Below, piece after piece: positions 7,965 through 21,609 of a stretch of 64,000 nucleotides of DNA. The notes below the pieces were generated by a model. That model was not told the origin of the DNA. It worked only from the letters and a program-made list of their open reading frames with translations, and made no database searches. The translations under genes were made by a program, and so were the position numbers. Each line of letters begins with the position of its first letter. The first letter of the stretch is position 1. Source of the stretch: Methylocapsa palsarum (lineage in GTDB: Bacteria; Pseudomonadota; Alphaproteobacteria; Rhizobiales; Beijerinckiaceae); the NCBI RefSeq assembly GCF_900114285.1, contig NZ_FOSN01000010.1:95608-159607 (forward strand), in the 5' to 3' direction.

Positions 7965-8420
7965 TAAGGGCTCATCAAGGAGCCGGCGCACCACCGCGAG
8001 CTCGCCGGTCATTCCCGTAAGCTTCGCGGCAAGGGTGTCGCGCAGATGCGCGGCGCTGGCGGGAAACTCGTTCAGCACGCGGCGAAACAGCTGGCGTGAA
8101 ATCCGCAAGACGCTTGAGGGTTCGCGCGCGATCGCCGTCGCCGGCCTCAATGTTTCCGCAAGCAGGGCGAGTTCGCCGATGAGAGCCGGGTGCCGGACGA
8201 TCCTCGCCGACGCCGCGCCCTGATCCGAAGCGTCGAGCGCGATGGATCCCGACAGAACCAGAAAGCCGCCGTTCGAGACTTCATCCTTCCGGAACAGCAC
8301 GTCTCCTGCGCGAAGGATGCGGGTTTCGCCCGAAAACGCGATCAGCCGGAGCGCGCCCGGCTCCAGCACGGCGAGCGTCGGATTGGCGAGCAGTTTACCG
8401 GCGTCGTCCTCCAGCCCCAT
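7944..8420 (-). CDS. Cyclic-nucleotide-binding-domain (Crp-type sensor) protein
   Basis: A 158-residue protein made of a single cNMP-binding beta-roll (about residues 15-125: FSGETRILRAGDVLFRKDEVSNGGFLVLSGSI, then GELALLAETLRPATAIA) and a short helix. It has no helix-turn-helix, so it is not itself a Crp-type transcription factor. It may sense a nucleotide or act as a partner. The reading frame runs into the 112-bp repeat, which encodes the last residues (LERFPIA) and the stop. The gene lies 40 bp downstream of the response-regulator gene on the same strand, probably as an operon. Confidence 0.75.
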   Translation of the reverse strand: MGLEDDAGKLLANPTLAVLEPGALRLIAFSGETRILRAGDVLFRKDEVSNGGFLVLSGSIALDASDQGAASARIVRHPALIGELALLAETLRPATAIAREPSSVLRISRQLFRRVLNEFPASAAHLRDTLAAKLTGMTGELAVVRRLLDEPLERFPIA

Positions 8421-8460
8421 TGCGGCTCCTCTTGCCCAGCCGCGCGCGCGGCGAAGATCC

Positions 8461-9147
8461 TCAGGGGATCAGCTTGTAGCCGCCGGCCTCGGTCACAAGG
8501 ATCTGCGCCTTGGCGGGATCTCGCTCGATTTTCTGCCGCAGCCGGTAGATATGCGTCTCCAGCGTATGCGTCGTGACATTCGAATTATAGCCCCACACCT
8601 CGCGCAACAGCACGTCCCTTGTGACGACGGATTGTCCGGCGCGGTAAAGGAAACGCAGGATCGCGGTCTCTTTTTCCGTGAGGTGAAGCTTGACGCCCTT
8701 TTCGTCGATCAGGACTTTCGCCCCCGGCTGGAAGGTGTATTGACCGATCCGAAACAGAGCCTCTTCATTGGTTTCGTGCTGGCGCAGATGAGCGCGCATG
8801 CGGGCCAGCAAGACCGCGAAGCGGAAAGGCTTCGTCACATAGTCGTTGGCGCCGGCGTCAAGGCCCTGCACGGCGTCAAGATCCGTGTCGTGGCCGGTCA
8901 GCATGATGATGGGATTTTTGAAGCCTTCCTCGCGCATCCGCTTAACAGCCTCGCGGCCATCCATGTCCGGCAGGCCGACGTCCATGATGATCAGGTCCGG
9001 CGTCTCCTTGCGCGAGGCGGTGAGCGCGCCCTGCGCGGTTTCCGCATGGACGGCCGAAAATTCTTCGTGGAGACTGAGTTGCTCGGAAAGAGCGGCGCGC
9101 AGATCGGGATCGTCGTCCGCGATCAGGATCTTCAAAACCTGGGTCAT
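8461..9147 (-). CDS. OmpR/PhoB-family response regulator
   Basis: 228 residues with an N-terminal receiver (ILIADDDPD acidic pocket, phospho-acceptor in LIIMDVGLPDMDG, T in MLTGHD, K in VTKPF) and a C-terminal winged helix (about residues 135-228, ending LRQKIERDP...TEAGGYKLIP). It should bind DNA as a dimer after phosphorylation. No histidine kinase gene is adjacent. The linked cNMP-domain gene and nearby L,D-transpeptidase give no firm hint about its regulon. Confidence 0.92.
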   Translation of the reverse strand: MTQVLKILIADDDPDLRAALSEQLSLHEEFSAVHAETAQGALTASRKETPDLIIMDVGLPDMDGREAVKRMREEGFKNPIIMLTGHDTDLDAVQGLDAGANDYVTKPFRFAVLLARMRAHLRQHETNEEALFRIGQYTFQPGAKVLIDEKGVKLHLTEKETAILRFLYRAGQSVVTRDVLLREVWGYNSNVTTHTLETHIYRLRQKIERDPAKAQILVTEAGGYKLIP

Positions 9148-9413
9148 TGAATTGTCCTTGATGGGCCTTTCCCGCCGCGCTCAACAAGCCATCGGGCGGG
9201 AACGGGCTTTCTCCGTGTCTTAAGTGAATTCAAAAGCAATGGGTCCAAAAGCAAATGCTCGCCGCGGGTTCCGGCGAGGTTCATCATGCGAGAGTCCATC
9301 GCATTCACGTCCTTGGCAAGCTGAAAGCGCGGCCGACGCGGGACCTCGTTGAAAGGTTTGCGCAAGCCGAAAGAGCCGAGACCTCAAATAAGGCGGGGGA
9401 GTGAAAGACCTCT

Positions 9414-10010
9414 ATGAAATCATTAAAAAAAACGCCCGTCGTCCCGACCGCGGGAAAAACCCGGCGGAACCCCGCCGGCCTCACCCGTCTCGTCGCGACA
9501 TTAGCTCAAACGCAAGCTGGAGCACAAAAGTTCCGCACCGGCAGACTCCATGCCGGCTCGATGGTGATTCGCTGCGCGCTCGGCGCGGCCGGGGTGACCC
9601 ACGCCAAGCGGGAAGGCGATCACGCCAGCCCCGCGGGACATTGGCGGCTGGTCGGCGGATATTTCCGCGCGGACCGGATCAAGAGGGGGCGGACGCCGCT
9701 GGCGATGCGGCCGGTTTCGCCGCACATGGGCTGGTGCGACGATCCCGGCAGCCCCGCCTACAACAAGATGGTCCTCTCGCCCTTCCGCGCCTCGCACGAA
9801 AAACTCTGGCGCGACGATCCTCTCTATGACGTCGTGATCGTCCTCGATTATAATATTCATCCGCGTCGCAAGGGGCGCGGCAGCGCGATCTTTCTCCATT
9901 GCGCCAGGCCCGACGCCGCGCCGACGGAGGGGTGCGTCGCGATCAGCGCGGACGATCTGCGCAGGCTTCTGCCGCGGCTTTCGCCAAGGACCATGCTGGT
10001 CATCAGGTGA
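9414..10010 (+). CDS. L,D-transpeptidase (YkuD) family protein
   Basis: 198 residues with a YkuD catalytic domain ending in the motif IFLHCARPDAAPTEGCVAIS, which carries the conserved His and the nucleophile Cys. Family members cross-link peptidoglycan or attach proteins to it in the periplasm. The N-terminus is basic and Ala/Thr-rich without a clear signal peptide, so its localisation is uncertain. The start at 9414 has a GGGGGAG stretch about 10 nt upstream. It is not closely similar to the two other L,D-transpeptidases near 24-25 kb. Confidence 0.82.
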   Translation: MKSLKKTPVVPTAGKTRRNPAGLTRLVATLAQTQAGAQKFRTGRLHAGSMVIRCALGAAGVTHAKREGDHASPAGHWRLVGGYFRADRIKRGRTPLAMRPVSPHMGWCDDPGSPAYNKMVLSPFRASHEKLWRDDPLYDVVIVLDYNIHPRRKGRGSAIFLHCARPDAAPTEGCVAISADDLRRLLPRLSPRTMLVIR

Positions 10011-10068
10011 AAATTCTGCGGTGAAAATTTTGGCGGCCAACCTGCAAGCCGCTAACAAGGAGGACGGC

Positions 10069-10314
10069 ATGCAAACGGCGTCGATCCTGACCTGCCCCCT
10101 CTGCCATCACCGGTCGGCGGAGACCATGCCGCTCGACGCCTGCCAGTTCTTCTACGAATGCAAGGCCTGCGGGACCCTGCTGAAGCCAAAGACGGGCGAT
10201 TGCTGCGTGTTCTGCTCCTATGGCGACACGCCCTGCCCGCCGGTTCAGGAGGCGCGGGCGAAGGGCGGCCCGACCTGCTGCGGCCCGGCCTGCTGCGGCC
10301 CCGCCGGCGCTTAA
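10069..10314 (+). CDS. GDCCVxC-domain small cysteine-rich protein
   Basis: 81 residues with CPLCHH at the N-terminus, CKACG in the middle, the hallmark GDCCVFCSYGDTPCPP, and a C-terminal Cys-rich tail (TCCGPACCGPAGA). It belongs to the family annotated as GDCCVxC-domain (seleno)proteins, which are thought to bind metal; here all positions are Cys codons with no in-frame TGA. The ATG at 10069 has AAGGAGG 5 nt upstream, so the longer frame from 10021 is rejected. Probably soluble and cytoplasmic. Confidence 0.8.
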   Translation: MQTASILTCPLCHHRSAETMPLDACQFFYECKACGTLLKPKTGDCCVFCSYGDTPCPPVQEARAKGGPTCCGPACCGPAGA

Positions 10315-10323
10315 GCCCGACCC

Positions 10324-11022
10324 TCAGCGGGTGCCGAAAATGGCGCTGCCGACCCGCACGTGGGTCGCGCCAAGCTGGATCGCCAATTCGAAATCGGCGC
10401 TCATTCCCATCGACAAAATCTTGACGCCATTGCGCGCCCCGATCTTGTTCAGGAGCGCGAAATGTGGCGAGGCCATCTCGTCATGGGGCGGGATGCACAT
10501 CAGGCCGGAAATCTCCAGCCCATGCTCGTTGCGGCACGCCGCGATGAAGGCGTCGGCGTCCTGCGGCGGAACTCCCGCCTTCTGCGGCTCGGCGCCCGTA
10601 TTGATCTGAACGTAGAGACGCGGACGCCGGCCGGTTTTCGCCATCTCGGTTGCGAGCGCGCGCGCGATCTTGTCGCGGTCGACGGTCTCGATCACGTCGA
10701 AAAGCCTGACCGCGTCCTCCGCCTTGTTCGACTGCAGCGGGCCGATCAGATGAAGTTCGACGCCCGGATATTTTTCGCGCAGCGGCGGCCACTTTTCCAT
10801 GGCCTCCTGCACCCGGTTTTCGCCGAAAATTCTTTGCCCGGCCTCGAGCACGGGTTCGACCTCCGGCGCGGCGAAGGTTTTCGAGACGCAGACAAGGGAG
10901 ATCTCGCCAGGATCGCGGCCGCAATCGCGCGCCGCCTGGACGATGCGGCGGCGAATCTCTTCAAGCCGGATCGCGGGAGCGCCTTGATCGATGGGCAAGT
11001 CTTGATCGAGAATCGGGTGCAA
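10324..11022 (-). CDS. yggS: YggS/PROSC-family pyridoxal-phosphate homeostasis protein
   Basis: 232 residues forming a PLP-binding TIM barrel of the alanine-racemase N-domain type. Motifs: LVCVSKTF with the PLP lysine, FGENRVQEA, HLIGPLQSNK, VQINTGAEPQKAGV, GLMCIPP and the C-terminal MGMSADFELAIQLGATHVRVGSAIFG. The family carries PLP without known catalysis and keeps vitamin B6 and amino-acid pools balanced. It converges with the GDCCVxC gene. Confidence 0.95.
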   Translation of the reverse strand: MHPILDQDLPIDQGAPAIRLEEIRRRIVQAARDCGRDPGEISLVCVSKTFAAPEVEPVLEAGQRIFGENRVQEAMEKWPPLREKYPGVELHLIGPLQSNKAEDAVRLFDVIETVDRDKIARALATEMAKTGRRPRLYVQINTGAEPQKAGVPPQDADAFIAACRNEHGLEISGLMCIPPHDEMASPHFALLNKIGARNGVKILSMGMSADFELAIQLGATHVRVGSAIFGTR

Positions 11023-11431
11023 GGTGGAGACTTTCGGGCTGGCGGTGGCGAGGGCGCCTCAAAGCGCTGAAACACAGCATAACATAGCCGATCGGCCAAC
11101 GCGGACGAGGCCCGTTCACCCCGATGGCCGAAGCGCCCGTGCGGCGTTAATCCAATGTCGCGGCCACGCCATGAAACGAAATCGCGCCGATCCAGCGGGC
11201 GGTCGTCATCTTGCCGCGACGATGATCCTTCCGACCATCGCAATAGCGCATCTGGAAAGCGGCCCGTCAGGGGAGGCCCGACTCTTTATGCAAGCGCGAT
11301 CGGGATTTGCCTGACGCCGTCGATGATTTACGATCGTCCCTTCGACATGGGCGGATATTTCGTCGCGCTGACGGCCCCCCTTTAAGTCATGCCGCAGTGA
11401 GAGCGGCGGCCGCCGCACCGTCAGGACGATT
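11023..11431. other. 409-bp intergenic region, no gene seen
   Basis: Between yggS (minus) and the acyltransferase (plus), so it should hold both promoters. The short ORFs here lack ribosome sites and recognisable composition. I see no repeat or hairpin of note. Confidence 0.5.
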
Positions 11432-12535
11432 ATGTTCACCACGCTTCAGGCCTATCGCGGCGTCGCGGCGCTCATGGTGGTTCTCTATCACACCGACGCG
11501 TTTTTGTGGCGATCCGGCAAGGAGTTTCACTATGGCTCGTTTCAGATTTTCGACTTTTTCGACGCGGGGGTGCAGCTCTTCTTCGTGCTCAGCGGCTTCA
11601 TCATCTTGCGGACGCACCGGAACGATCTCGGCGATCGAACCCGCGCGAGGCTGTTTATCGAAAAACGAATCACAAGACTATATCCCGCCTATATCGCCGT
11701 GACCTGCCTCGTCATCCTGGAATATCTCGTTTTTCCCGAACTCGGCAAAAACGTCGATCTCGGTCTGGGCAACATCGTCTCGTCGCTCATGCTCTCCCCC
11801 TCAGGCCGCCAGCCTGTCGTCGCTCCTGCCTGGACGCTGGAGCATGAGATTCTCTTCTATGCTTTCTTTTCTCTGATGATCTTTAGGTTCAGATGGGGAA
11901 TGGCGGCTTTTCTGGCCTGGCAGGCCGGATGCCTCGTCAATCTAATCGCCGGCGCAGATCAATTCCCGATGGACTTTTTCTTCTCCGCCAACAACCTACT
12001 CTTTCTGTTCGGCATGGGCGTCGCCGCCATCGCCGGGCGCGGGCGGCTCAGATATCCCGCCGCCGTCGCCGGCTTTGGCGCCGCCCTGCTTCTCGCGGCG
12101 GGCCTGCACCGGAGTTTTTCCGACGCCGTTCCGCCAGTCTCGGCCTATGTCATCCGGTATGGCCTCGGCGCCGCGATCCTCATCGCCGGGCTCGTCGAAC
12201 TCGAGCGAAGTTCGCAACTGCGGGCGTCGAGAAGCTTGTGCATTCTGGGCGACGCGTCCTATGCGGTCTACCTCGTCCATTGCATGATTCTTTCGCTGGG
12301 CGTGAAGCTGTTCGTCAGCGGCGGCCTCGCCGGGGTTCTGCCGCCGGCCGTTTCGTTTGCGGCGCTCGCCCTTGCCGCCGTCGCCGCCGGCGTGTTTTTT
12401 CATTTCGCGGTCGAGATGCCCTTGACCAACGCCGTTCGGCGACGCTTTCAACGGGGCGCAGCGCCGGCGCGCGCCCTGATCGCCGGGTTTTCCGCCCAAG
12501 GCAAGGTTTCGGAGTTGACCGGGCGAACCAAATAA
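11432..12535 (+). CDS. Acyltransferase family 3 (OafA/YrhL-type) membrane protein
   Basis: 367 residues with about ten hydrophobic segments. It starts with the family signature LQAYRGVAALMVVLYH (catalytic His) and FDAGVQLFFVLSGFIILRT, followed by ITRLYPAY. Such integral inner-membrane enzymes transfer acetyl or other acyl groups onto surface polysaccharides, glycans or lipids. The substrate cannot be read from the sequence. It is monocistronic or linked to leuS, which begins 47 bp downstream. Confidence 0.9.
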   Translation: MFTTLQAYRGVAALMVVLYHTDAFLWRSGKEFHYGSFQIFDFFDAGVQLFFVLSGFIILRTHRNDLGDRTRARLFIEKRITRLYPAYIAVTCLVILEYLVFPELGKNVDLGLGNIVSSLMLSPSGRQPVVAPAWTLEHEILFYAFFSLMIFRFRWGMAAFLAWQAGCLVNLIAGADQFPMDFFFSANNLLFLFGMGVAAIAGRGRLRYPAAVAGFGAALLLAAGLHRSFSDAVPPVSAYVIRYGLGAAILIAGLVELERSSQLRASRSLCILGDASYAVYLVHCMILSLGVKLFVSGGLAGVLPPAVSFAALALAAVAAGVFFHFAVEMPLTNAVRRRFQRGAAPARALIAGFSAQGKVSELTGRTK

Positions 12536-12582
12536 TGGCGTGTACGCGATCACGCCGCAGCTTCGAATAACGAACGAGTTCA

Positions 12583-15216
12583 ATGGACGTAGAGCGCTAT
12601 AACGCCCGCGAAGTCGAACCCAGATGGCGCGAGCTTTGGGATCGATCGGGGACGTTTCTGACGCAGAACGGCGACTCCCGGCCCAAATATTATGTTCTTG
12701 AGATGTTCCCCTATCCATCGGGGCGCATCCACATGGGCCATGTCCGCAATTACACGATGGGCGATGTGATCGCGAGGTACAAGCGGGCGCGGGGATTCAA
12801 CGTTCTTCATCCGATGGGCTGGGACGCGTTCGGCATGCCGGCCGAGAACGCGGCGATGCAGAACAACAGCCATCCGGCGGGCTGGACCTACGCCAATATC
12901 GCCAGCATGCGCGAGCAACTGAAGGCGATCGGCCTGTCGCTCGACTGGTCGCGCGAGATCGCCACCTGCGATCCGGGCTATTACAAACACCAGCAGAAAT
13001 TGTTTCTGGACTTTCTGGCCGCCGGCCTCGTCGACCGCAAGCGCTCGAAGGTCAATTGGGACCCTGTCGATCATACCGTTCTCGCCAACGAGCAGGTGAT
13101 CGACGGGCGGGGCTGGCGTTCGGGCGCCATCGTCGAACAGCGCGAACTGACGCAATGGTTCCTGAAAATCAGCACTTTCGCCGAGGAGCTGCTCGCCTCG
13201 CTCGACACTCTGGACCGCTGGCCTGAAAAGGTCCGCCTGATGCAGGCGAACTGGATCGGCCGCTCGGAGGGGCTCCTCATCCGCTTCGAGATCTTGCCGA
13301 CGCCGCGCACGGCGGCGACCGAGCTTGAAGTCTATACGACGCGGCCGGACACTCTGTTCGGCGCGAAGTTTCTGGCGATCGCCCCCGACCATCCGCTCGC
13401 GCAGGACTGCGCCGAATCCGACCCGGGCCTCGCCGCCTTCATCGCCGAGTGCCAGCAGCGCGGAACCTCCGCGGAGGCGGTCGAGACAGGTGAAAAGAAG
13501 GGCTACGATACAGGATTGCGCGTGCGCCACCCGTTCGACGTCGAATGGCGCCTTCCGGTCTATGTCGCCAATTTCGTGCTGATGGATTACGGCACGGGCG
13601 CGGTCTTCGGCTGCCCTGCCCACGACCAGCGCGACCTCGATTTCGCCAACGCCTATGGCCTCGGGAACATTCCGGTCATCTGCCCCCCGGACGCCGACCC
13701 CGCGACCTTCAAGGTGACGGAGATCGCCTACGACGGCGAAGGAACCCTGATCAATTCGGGCTTCCTTGACGGGCTGTCGAGCGCGCAGGCGAAGGAGGAG
13801 GCCGCGCGGCGGCTCGAGGAAAGCTCCATCGGCAATCACCCGCAAGGCCGCCGCAAGGTCAATTACCGCCTTCGCGACTGGGGCGTTTCGCGCCAGCGCT
13901 ATTGGGGCTGCCCGATTCCCGTCATCCATTGCGAGGCCTGCGGAGCGGTTCCGGTTCCCGCCGCCGACCTGCCGGTCGAATTGCCCAAGGACGTGACGTT
14001 CGGCGAACCCGGCAATCCGCTCGACCGGCATCCGACCTGGAAACACGTCCCCTGCCCGACCTGCGGCGGGCCCGCCCTGCGCGAGACGGACACGATGGAC
14101 ACGTTCGTCGATTCGTCCTGGTATTTCGCGCGGTTCACCGATCCACGGAACGAGACCGCCCCGACCAGCGTCGCCGCGGTCGAACACTGGCTGCCCGTCG
14201 ATCAATATATCGGCGGCATCGAACACGCGATTCTGCATCTTCTCTACGCAAGGTTCTTCACCCGCGCGATGCAGGCGACGGGTCATGTCGGCGCCCTCAA
14301 GGAGCCGTTCGACGGGCTGTTCACCCAGGGCATGGTGGTGCACGAGACCTATCGCTCGCCGGCGGGAGACTGGCTCTATCCGGCCGATGTCCGGGTCGAG
14401 ACCCAGGCCGGCGGCGCGCGCTCCGCGTTCCGGCTTGACGGCGGCGAGGAGGTCTCGATCGGCCCGATCGAGAAAATGTCGAAGTCGAAGCGCAATACGG
14501 TCGATCCGGACGAGATCATTCTCGCCTATGGCGCCGACACGGCGCGCTGGTTCGTCTTGTCCGATTCGCCTCCCGAGCGCGACGTGATCTGGACCGAGGA
14601 AGGCGTGCAGGGCTCGGCCAAATTCGTTCAGCGGCTGTGGCGTCTCGTCGACGAGCTCGCCGGCCTCGCCGCTCCGCCCGGAACTCCCGTTCCGCAGGGC
14701 CTGCCGGAGGGCGCCGCAGCGGTCCGCAAAGCCGTTCACGGCGCGCTGATCAAGGTCGAGGAGGACATCGAGCGGCTGCGTTTCAACCGCGCGGTCGCCC
14801 AGGTCCACGATCTGGCGAACAAGCTGTCGGCGGCGGTCGGCGCCATCGAATCCCCCGAGGTCGATGCAGGGATGCGCGCGGCCTTCCGCGAGGCCGCCGA
14901 GGTCCTCGTCTTGATGTTCGCGCCGATGATGCCGCATCTCGCCGAGGAATGCTGGGCGCGGCTGGGACATTCGACGCTCGCCGCGAACGCCCCCTGGCCC
15001 GCCGCCGACCGCGCGATTGTCGTCGAGGACACGATTACTCTGCCGGTGCAGGTCAACGGCAAGAAGCGCGCGGACCTCGTCCTCGATCGCGGCGCGGACA
15101 CTCTTGCGATCGAGGCGGCCGCTCTCGCGCTCGAACAGGTCCAGCGCGCTCTTGAAGGGCGCCCGGTCAAGAAAGTCATCATCGTTCCGCAAAGGATCGT
15201 GAATGTCGTCGCCTGA
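12583..15216 (+). CDS. leuS: Leucyl-tRNA synthetase
   Basis: Class I aminoacyl-tRNA synthetase charging tRNA-Leu, 877 residues, usual length. It shows the HIGH-type signature [15 protein letters not shown], the CP1 editing domain ([21 protein letters not shown] ... [17 protein letters not shown]), [12 protein letters not shown], and the anticodon-binding and C-terminal domains ending [16 protein letters not shown]. The gene overlaps lptE by 14 bp, giving the leuS-lptE-holA operon found across Hyphomicrobiales. Confidence 0.98.
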   Translation: MDVERYNAREVEPRWRELWDRSGTFLTQNGDSRPKYYVLEMFPYPSGRIHMGHVRNYTMGDVIARYKRARGFNVLHPMGWDAFGMPAENAAMQNNSHPAGWTYANIASMREQLKAIGLSLDWSREIATCDPGYYKHQQKLFLDFLAAGLVDRKRSKVNWDPVDHTVLANEQVIDGRGWRSGAIVEQRELTQWFLKISTFAEELLASLDTLDRWPEKVRLMQANWIGRSEGLLIRFEILPTPRTAATELEVYTTRPDTLFGAKFLAIAPDHPLAQDCAESDPGLAAFIAECQQRGTSAEAVETGEKKGYDTGLRVRHPFDVEWRLPVYVANFVLMDYGTGAVFGCPAHDQRDLDFANAYGLGNIPVICPPDADPATFKVTEIAYDGEGTLINSGFLDGLSSAQAKEEAARRLEESSIGNHPQGRRKVNYRLRDWGVSRQRYWGCPIPVIHCEACGAVPVPAADLPVELPKDVTFGEPGNPLDRHPTWKHVPCPTCGGPALRETDTMDTFVDSSWYFARFTDPRNETAPTSVAAVEHWLPVDQYIGGIEHAILHLLYARFFTRAMQATGHVGALKEPFDGLFTQGMVVHETYRSPAGDWLYPADVRVETQAGGARSAFRLDGGEEVSIGPIEKMSKSKRNTVDPDEIILAYGADTARWFVLSDSPPERDVIWTEEGVQGSAKFVQRLWRLVDELAGLAAPPGTPVPQGLPEGAAAVRKAVHGALIKVEEDIERLRFNRAVAQVHDLANKLSAAVGAIESPEVDAGMRAAFREAAEVLVLMFAPMMPHLAEECWARLGHSTLAANAPWPAADRAIVVEDTITLPVQVNGKKRADLVLDRGADTLAIEAAALALEQVQRALEGRPVKKVIIVPQRIVNVVA

Positions 15217-15733
15217 ACGAAAGCTCGCGCGCAAGGGATTCGCCGGCGCCGGTCTGCTGGCCGCCGGCTTGTCGCTGTCGGGCTGCTTCCAGCCGCTCTA
15301 TGGAACCTTCAGCGCAGACGGGAACGTCGCGACGGAATTGCAGGCGATCGAAATCGATTCGGTCCCCGGCCGGCTCGGGCACTATCTCGTCAACGATCTC
15401 ATTTTCGCCTTCAACGGCACGGGATCGCATGTCGCGCCGAAATATCGTCTCATCGTCAGCGTCCGCGAAAACGTGCAGACGCCTCTCGTCGACACCGTGA
15501 CGGGGCTCGCCAGCGCGGCGTCGGTGGTGGTGAACGCCGACTACCGCCTGATCCCGGCCCAGGGCGGCGAGCCCATCGCCAAGGGCGTCGCCGTCGTCGC
15601 CGCGAGCTATGACCGCACCAGCCAGCGGTTCGCCAACATCCGCGCCGCCCGCGACGCCGAAATCCGCGACGCGCAGACGCTGTCGGACCAGATCCACACT
15701 GCAATCGCCGCCGCCCTCGCGACGCGGGGCTAA
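15203..15733 (+). CDS. lptE: LPS assembly lipoprotein LptE
   Basis: 176 residues with an N-terminal signal ending in a lipobox-like LSLSGC (Cys is the predicted lipidated residue), then a DUF-type LptE fold. It plugs the LptD barrel and helps insert LPS in the outer membrane. Identification rests on the lipobox, the following FQPLYG motif (typical of alphaproteobacterial LptE) and the position between leuS and holA. Confidence 0.88.
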   Translation: MSSPERKLARKGFAGAGLLAAGLSLSGCFQPLYGTFSADGNVATELQAIEIDSVPGRLGHYLVNDLIFAFNGTGSHVAPKYRLIVSVRENVQTPLVDTVTGLASAASVVVNADYRLIPAQGGEPIAKGVAVVAASYDRTSQRFANIRAARDAEIRDAQTLSDQIHTAIAAALATRG

Positions 15734-15748
15734 AGCGCGGAAAAGGCG

Positions 15749-16792
15749 ATGGTCGCGGTCAAACACCATGAGGCCGACCGGTTCATCGCCCGCGGCGGCG
15801 CGAATATTTTTCTGTATCTCGTGTTCGGGACCGATCCGGGGCTCGTCGCCGAGCGGGTCCGCCGCATACTCGCGAGCGCCATCGACGATCCGAAGGATCC
15901 GTTCCAGCTGCTGCGGATGGATGGCGACGATCTCGCGGCCGACCCTCTCCGTCTCGCCGACGAGGCGAACACGATCCCGCTTTTCGGCGGCAGGCGGGCG
16001 GTCTGGATCGACGCGCAGGGCAAGGCCTTTGTTTCGGCGATCGAACCCGTCCTCAACGCGCCGCCAATCGGCTGCGTCATCGTCATCGCGGCGGGGGCGC
16101 TGAAAAAAGACTCCGCCCTGCGCAAGATCTGCGAGCGCGACAAGAACGCCGCCGCCATCGAATGCTATCCCGACAAAACCGAGGACATCGAACGCCTGAT
16201 CGACGCCGAAGCCGCCGCCGCGGGTCTGTCGATCGCCCCCGACGCAAGGCTCGTCCTTGCGTCCATGCTCGGGCAGGACCGCGGCTCGACCCGGTCCGAA
16301 CTCGCAAAGCTCATCCTCTTCGCGCATGGCGACGGCAGGATCCGGCTCGACCACGTCGAAGCCATCGTCTCCGACGCCTCGCGCCTCGTCCTCGACAACG
16401 CGGTCAACGAGGCCTTTCAGGGCGATCAGGCGGCCCTCGAAGCGAGCGCGCGGCGCGTTTTCAAGGATTTTGTCGATCCGAGCCAGCTGCTTGGCGCGGC
16501 GCTGAGGCATGCGATGGCGCTGCATCGCGCGCGTCTCGACATCGAAGGCCACGAAATCTCCGGTGCCTCCCAGCGCGAGGGACGGGGCTTTGCCGGCGGC
16601 GGCTACGGCCGGACGCAGGATTTCGAGCGCCACCTCCGGATCTGGAGCAGCGCGCGGCTCGCCCGCGTCATCGAAAACGTCGCGGCGGCGATCAGCCAGA
16701 CCCGCCGGGAACCCAAACTCGCGGAGGCGATCGCCTTGCGCGCGCTCTGGACGGTCGCGGCGGGCGCCAAAAGCAAAGGCCCGGTTCGCTGA
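15749..16792 (+). CDS. holA: DNA polymerase III subunit delta
   Basis: 347 residues of the HolA family, the clamp-loader subunit that opens the beta clamp. The N-terminal AAA+-like domain starts at [19 protein letters not shown] and includes [28 protein letters not shown] matches the family core, and helical collar residues form the C-terminus. It starts 15 bp after lptE. The two-gene spacing and order agree with other alphaproteobacteria. Confidence 0.93.
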   Translation: MVAVKHHEADRFIARGGANIFLYLVFGTDPGLVAERVRRILASAIDDPKDPFQLLRMDGDDLAADPLRLADEANTIPLFGGRRAVWIDAQGKAFVSAIEPVLNAPPIGCVIVIAAGALKKDSALRKICERDKNAAAIECYPDKTEDIERLIDAEAAAAGLSIAPDARLVLASMLGQDRGSTRSELAKLILFAHGDGRIRLDHVEAIVSDASRLVLDNAVNEAFQGDQAALEASARRVFKDFVDPSQLLGAALRHAMALHRARLDIEGHEISGASQREGRGFAGGGYGRTQDFERHLRIWSSARLARVIENVAAAISQTRREPKLAEAIALRALWTVAAGAKSKGPVR

Positions 16793-17014
16793 CTTTTGAA
16801 CTCCGGCCGCGCGCCGAATGTATTTGCAACAGCCAGGGTTGCGCCGCAAAAAGCGGTATGTTAGTTCACCACTCGCTTCGGGGTGGAGCTGCTGTCCCTC
16901 GCGTCTTTCCCATATCTCAGCTTCAATCCGCGCCTGACTTCGCTTTGCGGCTTTCATCAAAGAAAGCCCCGCGCCTTTGCTGGCGCGCATGGCGCTTCGC
17001 TTTTGGGGATTCGA

Positions 17015-17577
17015 TTGCCGAAACAAGAGTCACTCGTTTCAGGAATGGCGGGACGCTACGCCCAGGCGCTCTTCGCGCTGGCGCAGGACTCCGGCGCCAC
17101 GGACGAGATCGCCGCCGATCTCGCCAAGTTCTCCGGCCTTCTCGGCGAGAGCGAAGATTTGCGCCGTTTTGTGAAAAGCCCGGTCTTTTCCGCGGAGGAG
17201 CAGGTCAAGGCGCTCTCGGCGATCCTCGACAAAGCCGGCATCGCCGGCGCCGCCGCCAAATTCATCAAACTCACGGCGGTCAAGCGCCGCCTCTTCGCGA
17301 TCGAGGACATGATCCGCGATTTCAACATCCTGAACGATTCCGCCAAGGGTCTGTCGCGCGCCATCGTGACGGTCGCCGAGCCGCTCAACCCCGACCATGT
17401 CGAGGCGCTGAAGGCCGCCCTCGCCAATGTCACCGGCGGCAAGAGCGTCGAAGTCGACGTCAAGCTGGATCCGTCGATCATTGGCGGGCTCATCGTCCAA
17501 TTGGGCTCCCGCATGATCGACGGCTCGCTCAAGACGAAACTCAACTCGATCCGCACACGCATGAAAGAGGTCGGCTG

Positions 17578-17578
<1 letters not shown>
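17015..17578 (+). CDS. atpH: ATP synthase F1 subunit delta
   Basis: Part of the peripheral stalk linking F1 to F0. I place the start at the TTG at 17015, preceded by GGGGAT (17004-17009), because the resulting protein (187 residues, [23 protein letters not shown]) matches family length. The longer frame from 16883 adds 44 residues without similarity. The C-terminus ([32 protein letters not shown]) is diagnostic. First gene of the atpHAGDC operon; the F0 genes are encoded elsewhere, as usual in alphaproteobacteria. Confidence 0.94.
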
Positions 17579-19107
<1,529 letters not shown>

Positions 19108-19169
19108 GCGGCGGCGCCGTTTAGAACTCCCGCGCGCCCTGCCGGCGCGCGTCACGACCAGGATATCGA

Positions 19170-19216
19170 GCGTCTCTTCTGACCGCATGACTTCACGCGA
19201 TCAGACGTCGTTCTAG
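19170..19216. repeat. Degenerate single module of the intergenic repeat family
   Basis: gagcgtctcttctgaccgcatgacttcacgcgatcag resembles the GAGCGCTTT module of the 112-bp elements but with many changes. It sits in the atpA-atpG gap. Confidence 0.4.
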
Positions 19217-19231
19217 CGAAGCGGACAAGCC

Positions 19232-20110
19232 ATGCCCTCGTTGAAGGATCTGCGCAATCGGATCGCCTCCGTCAAGGCGACGCAGAAGATCACCAAGGCG
19301 ATGCAGATGGTCGCGGCGGCGAAGCTGCGCCGGGCGCAGAACGCGGCTGAAGCCGCCCGGCCCTACGCCGAGCGGATGGATCGCGTTCTGACCAGCCTCG
19401 CGGCCTCGATCGGACCCGGCGCACAGGCGCCCGCCCTGCTCGCGGGCACTGGCCGGGACGATGTTCATCTCCTGATCGTCTGCACGGCGGAGCGCGGCCT
19501 TTGCGGCGCCTTCAACTCGTCCATCGCGCGGCTCGCCCGGGACACGGCGAACTCGCTGATGGCGCAAGGCAAGACGGTCAAGATCATCTGCATCGGCAAG
19601 AAAGGTTTCGACCTCCTGCGCCGGCAGTTCGAAAAACAGATTCTCGAAGTCGTCGACCTGCGCGGGATCCGCTCGCTTTCGTTCGCCGACGCCGACACGA
19701 TCGGCCGCAAGATCGTTTCCCTTTACGCCGCGGGAGAATTCGACGTCTGCACGTTGTTCTTCTCGCGCTTCAAGTCGGTCATTTCGCAAATTCCGACCGC
19801 GCAACGCCTGATCCCCCTGGGCCTCGCCGAAGGCGAACCGGCCGCGGCGCCGGCGGCCGTCTACGATTACGAGCCGGACGAAGAACAAATCCTGGCGACA
19901 CTGCTGCCGCGAAACATTTCAATCCAGGTCTTGCGCGCGCTGCTCGAGAACGCCGCCTCCGAACAAGGCGCCCGCATGAGCGCGATGGACAACGCCTCGC
20001 GCAACGCCGGCGACATGATCAAGAAACAGACGATGAAGTACAACCGTTCGCGCCAGGCGATGATCACCAAGGAACTGATCGAGATCATCTCCGGCGCCGA
20101 GGCGCTTTAG
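19232..20110 (+). CDS. atpG: ATP synthase F1 subunit gamma
   Basis: 292 residues, the rotating central stalk. The N-terminal helix begins [24 protein letters not shown] and the C-terminal helix carries the signature [14 protein letters not shown]...[23 protein letters not shown]. Length and position in the operon are normal. An insertion rich in Ala/Pro/Glu near residues 205-225 is typical of alphaproteobacteria. Confidence 0.98.
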   Translation: MPSLKDLRNRIASVKATQKITKAMQMVAAAKLRRAQNAAEAARPYAERMDRVLTSLAASIGPGAQAPALLAGTGRDDVHLLIVCTAERGLCGAFNSSIARLARDTANSLMAQGKTVKIICIGKKGFDLLRRQFEKQILEVVDLRGIRSLSFADADTIGRKIVSLYAAGEFDVCTLFFSRFKSVISQIPTAQRLIPLGLAEGEPAAAPAAVYDYEPDEEQILATLLPRNISIQVLRALLENAASEQGARMSAMDNASRNAGDMIKKQTMKYNRSRQAMITKELIEIISGAEAL

Positions 20111-20142
20111 GCCGTCGTGATTTTTCAAAGAGCTTAAGATAG

Positions 20143-21609
<1,467 letters not shown>

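Noticed and set aside
12580..15234. 884-aa open frame antisense to leuS
   Set aside because: A shadow of a GC-rich gene: composition is Arg/Asp/Gly-heavy without domains, and leuS on the other strand is unmistakable.
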